Assembly (NCBI GenBank): GCA_036245805.1
Contig: BTRK01000006.1
Location: forward strand, 37,638,901-37,702,900
Length of the DNA stretch: 64,000 bases
Direction of reading: 5' to 3'
Source: Pristionchus mayeri
Lineage: Eukaryota; Nematoda; Chromadorea; Rhabditida; Neodiplogasteridae
Shown: positions 34,815 to 49,986 of the stretch, piece after piece
Layout of the letters: the number at the start of each line of letters is the position of its first letter
Position numbering within the stretch: position 1 is the first letter of the stretch
Made by a program: the position numbers and the translations under genes
The notes under the pieces: model-generated
What the model was told of the DNA's origin: nothing
Databases searched by the model: none
The model's input: the letters and a program-made list of their open reading frames with translations, nothing else

Positions 34815-37800
34815 GATGACGAAGCTCACATACTACCCCTATCAGCATCCCGGAGATCGACCCAAGACCGAAAAGGCCGTATGGACCTGGCACAACATTC
34901 TGTTCGGTACGATTTTTTCATTTTTGTTAAATTTATTAAATCATATATAGTATTCCATGATGTTGCATCATCTGTGTATATTCAACGGCTGATTTACTAG
35001 ATGAGGCTCGCAACGCCTTACAAAACTCTGCGAATGAGCTGACCATCGGATTATGGGCACCTATCGGTGCTTTCAATGGGGCGCCCTTGAGGAAACAGCT
35101 TCTCGTTGCAAAGGGGAATGATGGTGAGATATCTGATCGAATTTACCTTGTGTTACTAATTGTCGTTTGGAATTTATCTAAATAAATGTTTAATACAGTT
35201 CGAGGTGGAGCTGCCTCCGACTGACAAGATGCGCACCCAGCATCTGGAATCATCTGTGCGCCCCGTATGGATTGCGGAACTACTTCATGTGAGTTCTTCT
35301 CTTCCAACCTCCATCGTTTCCTTATAAATTTCATTTTTCTGTCATGATTTAATTGTCAATTCAATCTGAAAGGTACCATCAAGCAAGCAATCATTTCCTC
35401 GATATTGTTTCGAATAAGTCATCGCTAGTTGTCGTTTGAATAGACGCTCTTTCAGACTATTGGCTACTTCGTTCTTCTTCGTTGGTGCGAGGCGAGGCAT
35501 TCGGATGGAGTCTTCTGGATTCACACTGCTCACGTCGCTCCCCACGCCGTCGGATTCACGTCAGTCCTCCTTATACCCATTTTATAAGATTTTGTTATAT
35601 TATTTCACTTTGTTTAAAAAAAGATGAGATTTTTCTTCGGGATCTCTACAGCTAAAAATATTTATTGAAGTGTGCTCACGTTTTAAATGATTTTGGGGTG
35701 TCCCAAAAGTACGTTCCGTTTTTTTCTTATTTTTTTCTCTTTCGAACCACATTGCATCATGCGCCAATTTTTTTAAATCTTTCATCGATGCGAAATTCTT
35801 TCGAAAAATAATCGTTTTTAGTTTTAAGTTATTAGAAATCGTTTATTACCATGTTTGGAATAAAATTCGCAACTTTTTAAAATAATGCGTGGAAAATCAC
35901 CAGTTTCATTGTGATTCTGCAATGCAATTTGAGACACCAGGATGATGCGCATTTTGTTTATAGTAAACTTCCAACTCACAGGAGACGATTATCTGGTTTA
36001 TATCTCTTCACAGCAAAGAACTTGCGATGAGGTGATTTCATTCGGATCAGAAATAAATCCTCTATTTTTGCGAAAATGCAAGTATTCTAAGCCCTGAAGT
36101 ATGAAAACGGAAGTACAGAGAATGACCCATCCAGCGCTGCTTAGTAATGCCTCAAAAGGTTAATGGTTGTTGAAAAATAATTTTTCAACAAATTGCGGAA
36201 CGAACTTTTGGGACACCCCAATATCTCTGTTTGCCTTTTAGGATCGTATTTTTCACAATTCTTTTTTTTTGTTCAGTTGGATAAGTTGATCCAATGTGCT
36301 GGGTAGCAGTCTACCAAAACGTGTGGGTATATGAGCTTAGTAGGACATGTCATCTTACAATCTTTCGATTGCAGGTCGAAGAATGAGAGCGGTGGGTACC
36401 GTTTCGTTCCTCCCGAGGCCATCTTCAACAACCAACCCGCCAAACAGTGGATTGCATACGCGACCGAAAGGTGAGCAACTAGCGTGAGAACAGTATTTGA
36501 AGAATTGGTCTATTACTTTGCCTACGAGATCTTTATTGCAGGGTGCAGCATAGATTGGCGCCCAACGAAATACTCGATAACCGAGGAAACGACATCTTAT
36601 TCAACAAGTTCAGGGTGTATTGTGGTGCTAGTAAATGCATTTTCTCTTGATTGTCATTTACAAAAATAAAAATCGAGGTGGGCGAGCGAGTGGAGACTGT
36701 CCACGAAGACGAGACATCCGTGCTCGTCCCTGCCACCGTCAAGAGGGTATGCAATATCTATCTATTACAATATATATTAGACAGATACAAAGGTGCTACT
36801 TCACACGCATATTTAATTTTTTATTACCTTTGCGATTTTATAATTCACTGGAACGGTATTTTTTCAGATCCTCGGTCGTCGCGCGCTCATCGAGTACAGT
36901 AGCGACGACGTCGATGAGGAAGAACTCGTTCGTTTTTTTAAATATTTAACTATTTACTTTTTGTGTCGTTGGCTAATACATTAAACTCACGTTATTCGCT
37001 AACTCCGTCTACGAAACATTCCCTTGTGATCTCTGTATTGGTCTGTTGAATGGGGTTTACATCATTCCCGGTACAGTACAGCCACTCTCAATAATCTACT
37101 ACCTGTTCTCTTCTGGTGTCGGCTGACCTTTCAATGCATATCATGCTGATTTGAATTCAGGATGATTTAGTGCGTGGAAGGGATTTCCTCATGTGGAAAG
37201 ACATGGACGACGATCTGATCTACCCGGTATGTGCATGAGAGATAAAGAGAACAAAAATAATTGAGTCGCGCTTTCATTCAACGATTATTTCTAGGTTGGC
37301 TTCGCCGAGTCCATGGGAGCGAAAATGATGGCTAAGAAGAAGTATCGCATCCATGTAGCAGCCATCGTCAAGGCCATCAAGAACAAAGTGAACCTTTTTT
37401 TAAATATTTTTTTTTATTTATGAATAATTTACGTCTACATGTTCTAATACTCAAAGCAGGAAGAAGTGCCTTATTCGAGGATGGACGCCAAAATGGAGAT
37501 TTTCAAGTGGAGCAAAAACGACACTCAGGTACCCACCATGCTATATAGTTAATCAAAGAGACTAATGCATACATAACTTTTCACCACTTGTTGTTAAAAA
37601 TAAAACGTATATTGTTGCAAACGGAATTTTACAGCAGCAATGCGCTCATTGCTATGTTTGTTTGCCATTTGTCGCGTGAAAATATTATTTCATGCATACA
37701 TGCTATCCATGCATATATGCAGCATTTGGAATGTTTCATCGTTACAGATTGCGGACTGGAAGGTGGATATGGTCTGTGAGATGTTCGACTCTCTGGATCA

Positions 37801-40800
37801 GTGCCAGAATGTCCTTAAGGCAGCCAGGATCGTCAAGGTCTTCCCGGTAAACTAACGTTTGGAATTTTTCAGCCATCTCTCATTTCGAGTATTGCTTACT
37901 CTTCTTATTGCGCAATGCTCCAGATTGGATAACATTTGAAAGCAGAAGAAATATGCCATATTTTAAATTACTGCTCTTGAAGGGAGGATTCCTGCAGTTA
38001 TGCCCTGAGGGAGCCGACATAATCACGGACAGCATCATAGTACACCAGGTATCGTCAATTTTTCTCCTGACATATCTGCCACCCACCTTCGTCATTTTCT
38101 CCAGTAAGATTATATATCTCCTTACAATTGGTAATTGTCTAGTTTTTTTCGAATCGAGCCCTCCATTGAATGAATGAATAGGATTGCATTGCTTTCAGAG
38201 GTCGCCGCTCCTCTTCCCAGTGGGATACGCGAAGGATCACTCGATCCCTCTTCACGGACCGAAGGGAGAGAACGGTTAGAGCTAATTTTTTTCTGAATCG
38301 AATCTTTTTTTAATGTTTATCACGAGCCAGTGGAGGTGTGCGGGAACATTTTCAAAAAAATTGTGCCTGATTTGAATCTAATTAAAGTGGTAGAATACCC
38401 TAGACATAAGATTTCGAAAAATATCGGTCATTGGACCCAGAGCCGGCTTTTAGGAATTTTCCGGTTTTGCACCCGGCTATTCTGTATCTCAGCTTCCAGA
38501 TGAGCTAGAGAGGTGGCATTGGACTCAAAATGTGCGGAAAATCATTTCCAATAACTTTCCTATTTCGAGCAAGACGAATGGACAACATTGAAAAACTTTG
38601 TGATTGAAAAACTACTTTTGACCAAGAAATAAAAAATAGTTTAGTTATCATCCGGTAGAGTGATACAGATTTTTAATGCAGAATATGAAAGAATAAGTGT
38701 GTATACATGATATAAAAATATGAGAAGCAAAATTGAAGATAGGCCTTTTTGGCAATTTTCACTCATGCCACACTGATGAAAAAGTGAAAAATGCGATTTT
38801 CACATTTTTGGTATTTCTTCTTCCAACTTTTCCAAAGTGTTATTGGAGTGATCTACATGTAAAAAAAATCTTATATCGATGATGGGTTTGCGGGTATGCG
38901 TTTGAAATGACACAATATATCGCGCTTTTGTATATTTGATAGTTAAATTTGTTTATCGACGCATACCCGAAAACTCATCTTACCAATAAGATTTTTTTAC
39001 ATGTACATCACTCCAATAAGACTTTGGAAAAGTTGGAAGAAGAAATACCAAAAATGTGAAAATCACATTTTTTCACTTTTTCTTCAGTGTGGCATGTTTG
39101 AGTGAAAATTGCCAAAAAGGCCTATCTTCAATTTTGCTTCTCATATTTTTATATCATGTATAAACACTTATTCTTTCATATTCTGCATTAAAAATCTGTA
39201 TCACTCTTCCAGGTGATAGCAAAACTATTTTTATTTCTTGGCCAAAAGTAGTTTTTCAATCACAACGTTTTTCAAAGTTGTCCATTCGTCTCGCTCAAAA
39301 TAGGAAAGTTATTGGAAATAAGTTGCCGCACATTGACACCTCTCTAGCTCATCTGGAAGCTGAGATACAGAATAACCGGGTGCAAAACCGGAAAATCCCT
39401 AAAAGCCGGCTCTCGGTCCAATGACCCATGTTTTTCGAAATCTTATGTCTAGGGTATTCTACCACTTTAATTAGATTCAAATCAGGCACAACTTTTTTGA
39501 AAATGTTCCCGAGGGGTTATTTTTCATCCACTGACTCGTGATACACGTTTTATGTTAAAAGTAACTTGTAGACGAATCACTCGACTGGGAGTCATTCCTG
39601 AGAAGGAGACACTACAAAGTCGCCCCGCTCCACTTCTTCCAAGAGGCCAGAGAGAGTTATGTGCCTTACAAGGTACGGTGGAGGAAGTAGAGAATACTGT
39701 AGTTTAGAGATATTGTAATAATTGGCATCCGACTGTCATGAGGGTAGGATAATCACCGATCGTTCTCATAGATCTAGAAATTTTTGATATTACATATGAG
39801 TGACTATCTGAGAGGACTGACCTCAGGCCGTACAGCAAAAAATGAAAGTTCATATAAAGATGGTCCTAGGGGTAACTTTTCACGTAGAGTTCGAAAATCG
39901 ACCTTAGGAAGCCGTATCTCTCACTCCTCATTTCTTGTTCTGCGCTTTACTTGAGCGGTCGGTTTTTATAATTTTTGAACGGCGCATCCAAACATCATAC
40001 ATGTATAGTAATTCTGAAAGAACTCGACGAGATAAGCATTTTTACTGTTGGAAGTGAAAGGCTAGCTCATCTTTGAAAAATGTTGAGGCCATTTGAATTA
40101 TTAAAATTTTTATTGTGAAAACATGTATTCCGGGGTGTAATTTTAAGTATGTTCATTGGATTCCCCGTGAAAAGTTACCCCTGGAACCAAATTTTCACTC
40201 TCAAATTCGCGATGCAATGATATTTCCCGAAATTCGGAAAAGGGAAGTATTGTGAATCAGTGAATTTCGAAAATCTCGTACATTTGCGATTTCAAAATGT
40301 TATAAATTAGAAAATGTTTTCAATACTGTACTTCAACTTTTTATGCATAATTAAAGAGTGTTCTCTTCAATAAACATGACTTACGACATCAAAAAATATT
40401 TTTTTTCACTTCACAATTTTCGACCTTCCCTCCCTTCGATCACGCTGGCACTGCGTACCGACTGTGCATAATTTCTGAATTCGGTACCAACAACTGTGAG
40501 ATCTCCTGCTGGAACGTTCCCCGCCTCTCTCACACATTCTCAGCATGTCTCTCTCTCCGACGGCATCTCCCCTTGCGAAGAAAAGGAAGTACACGGTGAC
40601 TGGATCACTCGAGGGAGTCCTCCAGTTCTGCCTCAGTCTCAGCAACAAGATCGAGCAGGAGCAGCAGTACTCACGCAGACTCGAGGAGAGGATACGTGAG
40701 TTGGAGACGCGTATCCCTCCTCCCCTTGACTCGAGCGTAGCCACTGTAGACGATGTTGACATGAACTCCCCCTCGACCTCTGCTGCCCCTCCCCTCACTA

Positions 40801-43800
40801 CCAATCCCAATGTCAGCCCCACTTCCTCCCCGACCCCTTCCCCGGAGACTCCCTCTGACCTCGAAAGGAGTGTGGTCATCGCTCGCCTACCCGTGGATCG
40901 CTCTCTCAGCCCGGCAGCACAAGTAAGGAGGGATTTCGATCAAGTAGTCTCTCTCACTGCTCTGACTGGAATCCCATGCCTGCCAATCACCGTCTATCGG
41001 ATGCCGCCTGCTGAGGTTGATTCCCCTCACATCCGATTGACCAAGGTGGTTCTCCCCACCAGAAAGCACGCCTCTCTCTTCGTAAAGAATGCCAATCGTG
41101 TCTCTCGCGATTCGTTCTTCAAGGAAGTGTACATCCGTCCTTCCTACGCTGACAGGGAGGACTCTCGCCGCAAGATTCCCGGTCCTGGCTGTGGTAGAAA
41201 TGGACCTGATCCCACTCCCTCTGTCAGACCTACCGAACCACCCCGCAGCCAACAGTCGCGTCCTCAGTCGAACGGAGCCCCACCTAGGAACAGAACGAGA
41301 AGCAGACGTGATTCTGTGTTCACTTCCGCCTCGAATCACAGACCTGATCACCTGAATTCCCGTCCCCGCCCTCTCCTGAATCAGACCCACCATCGGAACA
41401 GCTCCCCTTTCCTTCCCCCCAACGCCTCGAGTGGATATGGAGCCCCTCCCCGTCCATTCTTCTATAGACACATTCCCAACGTTCCCTTCCTTCATCAGTA
41501 CCCCACCCCCAATCCGTTCCTTTCCCATGTTTCACACTATGGCACTCCTCCAAACTTCGGAGCCCAGGGAAACTGGTATTGATTCACCGGCCCAAAAATA
41601 ATCACGCAGACAGAAACTCACTTTCATTCTCCGCCATTCTTGCCAACTGTCGCTCTGTCCAAAACAAACTACAGTATCTTTCACAAACCCTTTCTAAAAA
41701 GTATACTATGATTTGCCTCACTGAGACTTGGCTCTCTCCAACATTCCCTACCTCGCTTCTCCTAGGTGACCATGATCAGTACTACAATGTGTTCAGAAGA
41801 GATAGAAACTCTAGAGGCGGTGGCGTAGCAATCATACTACATTCTTCCATAAGCGCAGCACAGATTGCTGATGAAACCGTACCTGAATCCCACGAATTAT
41901 TAGCAGTCGATGTTGATATAAATGGTGACCTAATTAGGATTGTCTGCGCCTACCGTAATCCCAAAGCAAATACGATACAAACTGCCTCTCTTGCCAAGTC
42001 AATTCTTGACCTTTGCTCATGCCCCCAACCAACAATAGTTACTGGCGACTTTAATCTACCCGATATCAACTGGTCAATCTTCCCCTCTCCCCAGCCAAAA
42101 GCAGTTACCCCTCCCTCCCAATCATTCATTGACCTCTAACTCAGCAAAACTTGCCCAATTTGTCAAAGAACCTACCAGAAAGGAAAACATCCTTGATTTA
42201 GTATTATGTAACCATCCCAGCCTCGTCACCCAAACTGAAGTATGCCCCCCTTTCGAAATGTCTGACCATTCGACGGTCGAATTCAAGTTTGCAATGAGTC
42301 ATTCGGCACCCGCTTTTACTCTGAGGCGCGACTACAGAAATGCAGATTATGACCTCATTAACTCTCAGTTAGCAAACATCGATTGGACAAGCGCATTTTC
42401 GAAAATATCACATGTGGATCTCATGTACGACCTCTTGATAAGCGTCATTCAAAAATCAATAGACATCCATGTTCCATGGACCAAAGTGAGCCTTTCACAT
42501 GGAAAACTTCCCCCCCATATTGAGCGACTCTTAGGAAAGCGTTTTCAAGCATGGCAGAAATCAATTAATAGCAACGATCCGAATGATCAACATGAATTCG
42601 AGAACCTAAACAAAAAGTTTCGCAAAGAGTTACAACGGTATCACAAAACCATCGAGAAAAAAGTGATCGAAAGCGATGATAAGAACAAGTTCTTCCGTTT
42701 TATGAAACGTTGTTCTAATAAATCCAAGGGAGTAGAAGGTCTGACGAGAGCTGATGGCACCTTAGTAATGGATGACTTAGGCAAAGCAAATTTACTTGCC
42801 GAAACTTTTGTTAGCGTGTTCACCATCGATGATGGAAAACAGCCAAATAGTCAAGACCTCCCTCAACTTGGTAATTACGAAGAACCCCAGTTTCTTAGGC
42901 ATGAAATCTGTGCCCTTATTGAGAAATGGAAACGCTCCTACTGTAAAACCCCCGAGAACATTGACCTCACCTTCATAAAACGAATTGCCGTACCCATTTC
43001 CGAAGCACTTGAAATCATTTTTAGGAACTCCTATCAATCTGGAAAGGTCCCCTCCCATTGGCGACATTCCATAGTAACACCAGTTAAGAAATCACCCCCC
43101 TTTTCCAATCCCCTAAACTACAGGCCCATCTCAATTACATCCTTCTTTTGTCGAGTTTTTGAACGCATTTTGTGCAAATCCATTATCACCCATTGTGAAC
43201 AATTAGATATTTTCCCCGATGAGCAATACGGATTCCGTAAGAAACGATCACGTGAACTTCAAATGCTCGAAGTCCTCGAACACTGGACAGCATCTATTAG
43301 TGAAGGGAAACCAGTTGACGTCATATATTTTGATTTTGCAAAAGTCTTTGATAGAGTCTTCCACCCCAAGCTAAAACTCAAGCTCACCACCATAGGTCTC
43401 TCCGATAATACAGTCAACTGGATAACAGGATATCTCACTCATAGATCATTCCAAGTGAGAGTAAAAGATGCGCTTTCTACCTCAATGCCTGTAACTAGCG
43501 GCGTTCCACAAGGCTCAGTCTTAGGCCCTCTGTTATTTCTTATTTACACCTCAGAAATCCCTTCCCTAGTTCAAAACCACGGAGTCGTTGCGAGAATGTA
43601 TGCCGATGACATAAAAATATATCGATCCTTTAGAAAGGGAAATTCTCCTGCCCCACTACAAGCTGCGATTGACACTATCGTAAACTGGTCCGAAGAGTGG
43701 CAACTCCCCCTTGCTGCGCATAAGTGTAACTCACTGCACCTAGGCAGAGCAAATACAAAGCGAACATATGCTATTGGAACCACAACTCTGGAACAAAAAG

Positions 43801-45990
43801 AAAAAGTGAAAGACCTCGGCTTTGTTATCCAGAAAAACCTCTCATTCTCTGACCATTGTTCTACCGTATCCACTAAAGGCAAAACTGCATGTCACATTAT
43901 CCTCAGAGCCTTATGAACCAAAAATATAGAAGTACTTCTCAAAACGTACTCAATGTATATTAGACCGATTTTAGAAAGCGCTTCCTCCGTCTTCAATCCG
44001 TACCAAAATAAAGATAAAAAAGAACTCGAAAAAGCACAGAACTACTTCACAAGACGTTTATTTATGCGCTGTTTTAATTATACCTGGGAAAACATGTCCA
44101 CTGCTCTCGCTCGCAACAAGAAACTGGGCATTGAGTCCCTAGAGAAGCGTAGAATAGCGATTGATAAGAGAGTAGCCACAAATCTCATCCGAGGCAAATA
44201 TAGTATTTCCAACCGAAAACCACATTATTTCAAAATCTACTACACTCGAAACGGCATGAACTTCAATAATCCTGGATCGAACCACAACTACAGACACAAT
44301 AGCTTCTTTCCAAGAGCGGCAAGGCTTTTAGTAAATACCGAGAATCAAACAGTTCATCTGAGTAGATCCCCCCGACCCTATTATCCCAATAACCACTCGT
44401 CATTTTAACCGTCATTAATTGCCTATTCTATTTCAATTCTGTGAACGTTATTTCGAACGAAATAGCATAAATATATATATATATATATTTCTCAAATTTA
44501 CACGTTGCAAACTCAACATTTCGAGTCCGCTTGACGCTCTAGCTGTAGCCATTTTGTAGCATGCCTCGACATGAGTTAAAATTGGTGGAACAGTCCTCCT
44601 CCGATATATCGGGGCTGTAGTTATTGACGCCCGAATATGGCTTTGATGAAAATGTCCGAAATATTTAAATTCATTTTGGGAGTTAATTTTGAGAATTCTG
44701 ATTAGATATTGCTGTAAATAATATTTTCGTAACCTGAGCAATCATACGTATGGACAAGCGACCGTTTGGACAATTTTTCAAAAATCGAAATTTTGAAATA
44801 TCGAAAATTTCGGAAATTTTGAAAGAGGAAGAGGTGTGTATTTTTGCATATAACTTATAGACCAGATTGCGAAAATATTATTTACAGCAATATCTAATCA
44901 GAATTCTCAAAATTAACTCCCAAAATGAATTTAAATATTTCGGACATTTTCATCAAAGCCATATTCGGGCGTCAATAACTACAGCCCCGATATATCGGAG
45001 GAGGACTGTTCCACCAATTTTCACTCATGTCGAGGCATGTTACAAAATGGCTACAGCTAGAGCGTCAAGCGGACTCGAAATGTTGAGTTTGCAACGTGTA
45101 AATTTGAGAAATTGTGAAGTGAAAAAAAATATTTTTTGATGTCGTAAGTCATGTTTATTGAAGAGAACACTCTTTAATTATGCATAAAAAGTTGAAGTAC
45201 AGTATTGAAAACATTTCCTAATTGATAACATTTTGAAATCGCAAATGTACGAGATTTTCGAAATTCACTGATTCACAATACTTCCCTTTTCCGAATTTCG
45301 GGAAATATCATTGCATCGCGAATTTGAGAGTGAAAATTTGGTTCCAGGGGCAACTTTTCACGGGGAATCCAATGAACATACTTAAAATTACACCCCGGAA
45401 TACATGTTTTCAGAATAAAAATTTTAATAATTCAAATGGCCTCAACATTTTTCAAAGATGAGCTAGCCTTTCACTTCCAACAGTAAAAATGCTTATCTCG
45501 TCGAGTTCTTTCAGAATTACTATACATGTATGGGGTTTGGATGCGCCGTTCAAAAATTATAAAAACCGACCGCTCAAGTAAAGCGCAGAACAAGAAATGA
45601 GGAGTGAGAGATACGGCTTCCTAAGGTCGATTTTCGAACTCTACGTGAAAAGTTACCCCTAGGACCATATTTATATGAACTTTCATTTTTTGCTGTACGG
45701 CTCATAGGTGGAATAGCTGAATTCTCTCAGATAGTCGCTCATATTAACACGGGTCTCCTGTAAAAGTGTGGGAACACTGGATACTAAAAATATTTTGCAC
45801 CTCGGATATCGGTTTAACTTTTTTGGTGTACACGATTGGGGGCACTAGTCTCCAATACTCGAGTGCTCGCCCAGAATGCTCACTCAGCGAGCGCACGGAT
45901 TTTTTTGACTAATCTTCCATCTGCGCTCTTGACCAATTCTCCAATTGACATCGATTAAAATCTCTTGAAAATTTTTTTATGTTTTTTAAA

Positions 45991-46040
<50 letters not shown>

Positions 46041-46669
46041 ATCTCTTCAGGTGAATATGCGTCTCGAGGCGATCGATCGAAACGAAAAGGTACTTCGTCC
46101 TGCGACTGTGAAGGCGATCAAGGGCCGCCTCTTAGTGATTGGATTCGATGGATGGGATGAGACCAAGGACCATCTCTACGACTACCGGTGAGAGCGAATG
46201 GAGGAAAAGCGATTACTTTACTGTGCAAACATGCTGCATGCGGTTGTACGCACCGAGTTTCCTTATAAATTTTTTCTATGTGGCTTGAACTTTCGCCATT
46301 TCTATCCAAAATTTGATTTCCCGCAATTCCATATCTCCGTTCTGCGTGGCGCTAGAGCCTTGAAAATTGGAATATAAGGTTCCGAGGGTCAGGAAATCTT
46401 ATTTTCAATTTAAATTTCCCAATTAAACCCAATTTTCAAGTCTAACTCCACGTACAACGGGGATATGGAATTGCGTGAATTCAAATTGTGGATATAAAAG
46501 ACGAAAGTGTACGTCGCATTTATGAAAGTGAGGAGGGAAAGATTCGAATAAAAAACTTTCCTCTGAAACATGGAACGTTTCTTGTACCTCTCTCCTTTGC
46601 AGTTCTAAGGAGTTGTTCCCCTGTGGATGGGGAGAGATGGTCGGACACGCACTGCAGAGACCTCGCACG
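34815..46669 (+). CDS. LIN-61/MBTR-1-like protein with four MBT repeats, copy 2, split by transposons
   Basis: This paralogue of copy 1 has the same exon order. Exons: 34815-34905, 35001-35126, 35199-35288, 35456-35559, about 36376-36472, 36541-36630, 36676-36747, 36869-36928, 37161-37226, 37295-37387, 37460-37529, 37748-37847, 37981-38048, 38200-38275, 39573-39671, then after a 6.4-kb intron 46052-46189 and 46603-46669. Landmarks: FWIHTAHVAPHAVGF (MBT1), VGERVETVHEDETSVLVP and DDDLIYPVGFAE (MBT2), DMVCEMFDSLDQCQNVLKAA and LLFPVGYAKDHS (MBT3), MRLEAIDRNEKVLRPATVKA and FPCGWGEMVGHALQRP (MBT4). The intron before MBT4 holds the element at 39798-45740. The MBT4 part is closer to copy 1 than to the 33-kb fragment. 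There is no MBT-type 3' end: after RPRT the frame runs directly into MPPPPSSFPSVSA, a copy of the N-terminus of the neighbouring hydroxylase. Whether the native product is a fusion is unknown. Confidence 0.83.
35693..36221. mobile_element. Mariner-like MITE, 529 bp, in MBT copy 2 intron
   Basis: Ends are TTGGGGTGTCCCAAAAGTAC at the left and the inverted GTTCGTCC-type partner ACTTTTGGGACACCCCAA at the right, extending inward through CGTTCCG / CGGAACG. Such ends are typical of Tc1/mariner-type elements. No intact transposase. Confidence 0.75.
38320..39541. mobile_element. Palindromic MITE, 1.22 kb, TA-flanked, in MBT copy 2 intron
   Basis: Ends are TCACGAGCCAGTGGA and, inverted, TCACGAGTCAGTGGA, each flanked by TA (38318-38319 and 39542-39543). 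The two arms pair almost end to end; for example TTAAAGTGGTAGAATACCCT near 38383 is inverted near 39450. It lies between exons ending at 38275 and starting at 39573. Non-coding. Confidence 0.88.
40545..41582 (+). CDS. LINE ORF1 protein (nucleic-acid-binding, coiled coil)
   Basis: This intact 345-residue frame has an N-terminal coiled coil (SNKIEQEQQYSRRLEERIRE), a Ser/Pro-rich linker, a central conserved region and an Arg/Asn/Pro-rich basic tail likely to bind RNA. It ends at 41582, overlapping the start of the ORF2 frame. ORF1 proteins of this kind package element RNA. No zinc knuckle is visible. Confidence 0.8.
   Translation: MSLSPTASPLAKKRKYTVTGSLEGVLQFCLSLSNKIEQEQQYSRRLEERIRELETRIPPPLDSSVATVDDVDMNSPSTSAAPPLTTNPNVSPTSSPTPSPETPSDLERSVVIARLPVDRSLSPAAQVRRDFDQVVSLTALTGIPCLPITVYRMPPAEVDSPHIRLTKVVLPTRKHASLFVKNANRVSRDSFFKEVYIRPSYADREDSRRKIPGPGCGRNGPDPTPSVRPTEPPRSQQSRPQSNGAPPRNRTRSRRDSVFTSASNHRPDHLNSRPRPLLNQTHHRNSSPFLPPNASSGYGAPPRPFFYRHIPNVPFLHQYPTPNPFLSHVSHYGTPPNFGAQGNWY
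41600..44408 (+). pseudogene. LINE ORF2: APE-type endonuclease and reverse transcriptase, two lesions
   Basis: The endonuclease part (to about 42139) has ANCRSVQNK, LTETWL, GGGVAI and TGDFNLPDINW. The reverse transcriptase part (42129-43916) has NYRPISITS, YGFRKKRS, GVPQGSVLGPLLFLIY and the catalytic MYADDIKIY (about 43597-43620). The C-terminal part (43953-44408) continues in the same frame. Two lesions break it: a frame change near 42130 between endonuclease and reverse transcriptase, and one in-frame TGA at 43914-43916. ORF1 is intact, so the copy is young but probably inactive. Confidence 0.87.
45994..46038. repeat. (TA)n microsatellite
   Basis: About 22 TA units directly upstream of the MBT4 exon of copy 2; the corresponding intron in copy 1 lacks it. 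Confidence 0.95.
46305..46492. mobile_element. Small palindromic MITE in copy 2 intron
   Basis: CGCAATTCCATATCTCCGTT at the left is inverted at the right (AACGGGGATATGGAATTGCG). The homologous intron of copy 1 (29580-29744) lacks it, giving an empty site. Confidence 0.7.
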
Positions 46670-46762
46670 ATGCCCCCTCCGCCCTCGTCCTTCCCCTCAG
46701 TCTCCGCCATCGGATTATATTCGATGCTCGGGCTGCCCAAGTGTGTTTCCACGCTTGTTCTA

Positions 46763-47600
46763 TATGAGGCCGTTCGCCTAAGAATCGAGCAGATCCGAAA
46801 GGTTCCGAGACAACAAAAAATCTCGATTTACTGTAACAATATGTTTTGTGGTAATTGAAGGTGCTAAAAACGGTGTGCGCATTCATTTTCCAGAGTCGTC
46901 GTTGGCTCCAGACGGCGTCACGTCGGAAACGGGTTTTCACGAATGTCGCCTCTCCGGAAAGTGCTAAAATTACGCGAATATGGTTTCCGGGGTAGAATTT
47001 TATGCTGATTGCGCCTAACCACTTCATTTTTCACGATTTATTAATATATATATTTTTTTTAAAATTAAACTTTTCGTTGACGAAATTTCGCGACGAATGA
47101 GTCACATGGTTGGAACCTACGTGAAGAGTAGATTCAGAATACCAAATTTCGTCAATTTTCTCTCTTTTCGAAATTGGAGTGAAAGTCGAACGTCGAATTT
47201 GTGCGAAAACGGCGCTCTTCTCGTATTTCCTCTCGTTCTCTGGGGCTCTCTCCCACCACCACACTCTCTCGTCTCTTCCCCGCTAGGGAAGAGGGGGATA
47301 GTGGAGTGCAGACCCGTTTACCATTGTTCTCAGCTCACTATTTCACTCCAATTTCAAAAAGCCTATGTATGAAATCGATGAAATTTAGTATTGTGAATCT
47401 ACTTGCACTTTCCCGAGAGGCGACATACGCGAAAACCTGTTTTGATGTGAAGCCGTCTGGAGCCAACGACGACTCTGGGAGGAAAATGAATGTTCCCACC
47501 GTTTTCAGCACCTTCAATTACCCTAAACCACATTGTTACTGGAAATCGATTTTTTTTGCTGCGCCGGTCCTTGCTCGATTCTTAGGCAAACGGCCTCATA
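46763..47600. mobile_element. Palindromic MITE family 2, copy a (TA-flanked)
   Basis: Ends TATGAGGCCGTTCGCCTAAG and its near-inverse at 47600, flanked by TA on both sides. Subterminal CTAAGAATCGAGCA is shared with the elements at 52523-53951 and 55685-56650. It lies between the duplicated hydroxylase-like N-terminus (46671-46740) and the hydroxylase gene. Confidence 0.85.
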
Positions 47601-47641
47601 TATCACAGCAGAAGCAAGGTCAGGTTACGGTGATGTGAGTA

Positions 47642-49986
<2,345 letters not shown>

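Larger units (their letters stand above)
40426..44488 (+). mobile_element. Non-LTR retrotransposon (CR1/Jockey-like), nearly complete
   Basis: This is a 4.1-kb element with ORF1 and an ORF2 that has an endonuclease and reverse transcriptase, ending in a (TA)n tail at about 44468-44488. It is inserted within the left arm of element B: the arm sequence CACTTCACAATTT continues on the other side as CTCAAATTTAC, which the uninterrupted opposite arm (45090-45120) confirms. Target duplication is at most a few bases. The clade assignment is by motif style only. Confidence 0.88.
39798..45740. mobile_element. Palindromic transposon B of the same family as A and C, carrying a nested LINE
   Basis: Ends are GAGTGACTATCTGAGAG and, inverted, GAGCGACTATCTGAGAG; ATAT flanks both sides (39794-39797 and 45741-45744). 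Outer arms 39798-40425 and about 45113-45740 pair; inner arms 44489-44740 and 44867-45112 pair. Removing the LINE at about 40426-44488 restores a palindrome of about 1.9 kb, the same size as element A. It encodes no transposase of its own and sits in the intron before the last MBT exons of copy 2. Confidence 0.9.

Noticed and set aside
40406..41528. Minus-strand frames opposite LINE ORF1
   Set aside because: Shadows of the GC-rich ORF1 coding sequence.
44448..45139. Near-identical frames of 97 and 90 codons on opposite strands
   Set aside because: They lie in the inner inverted arms of element B and have no other coding signal.
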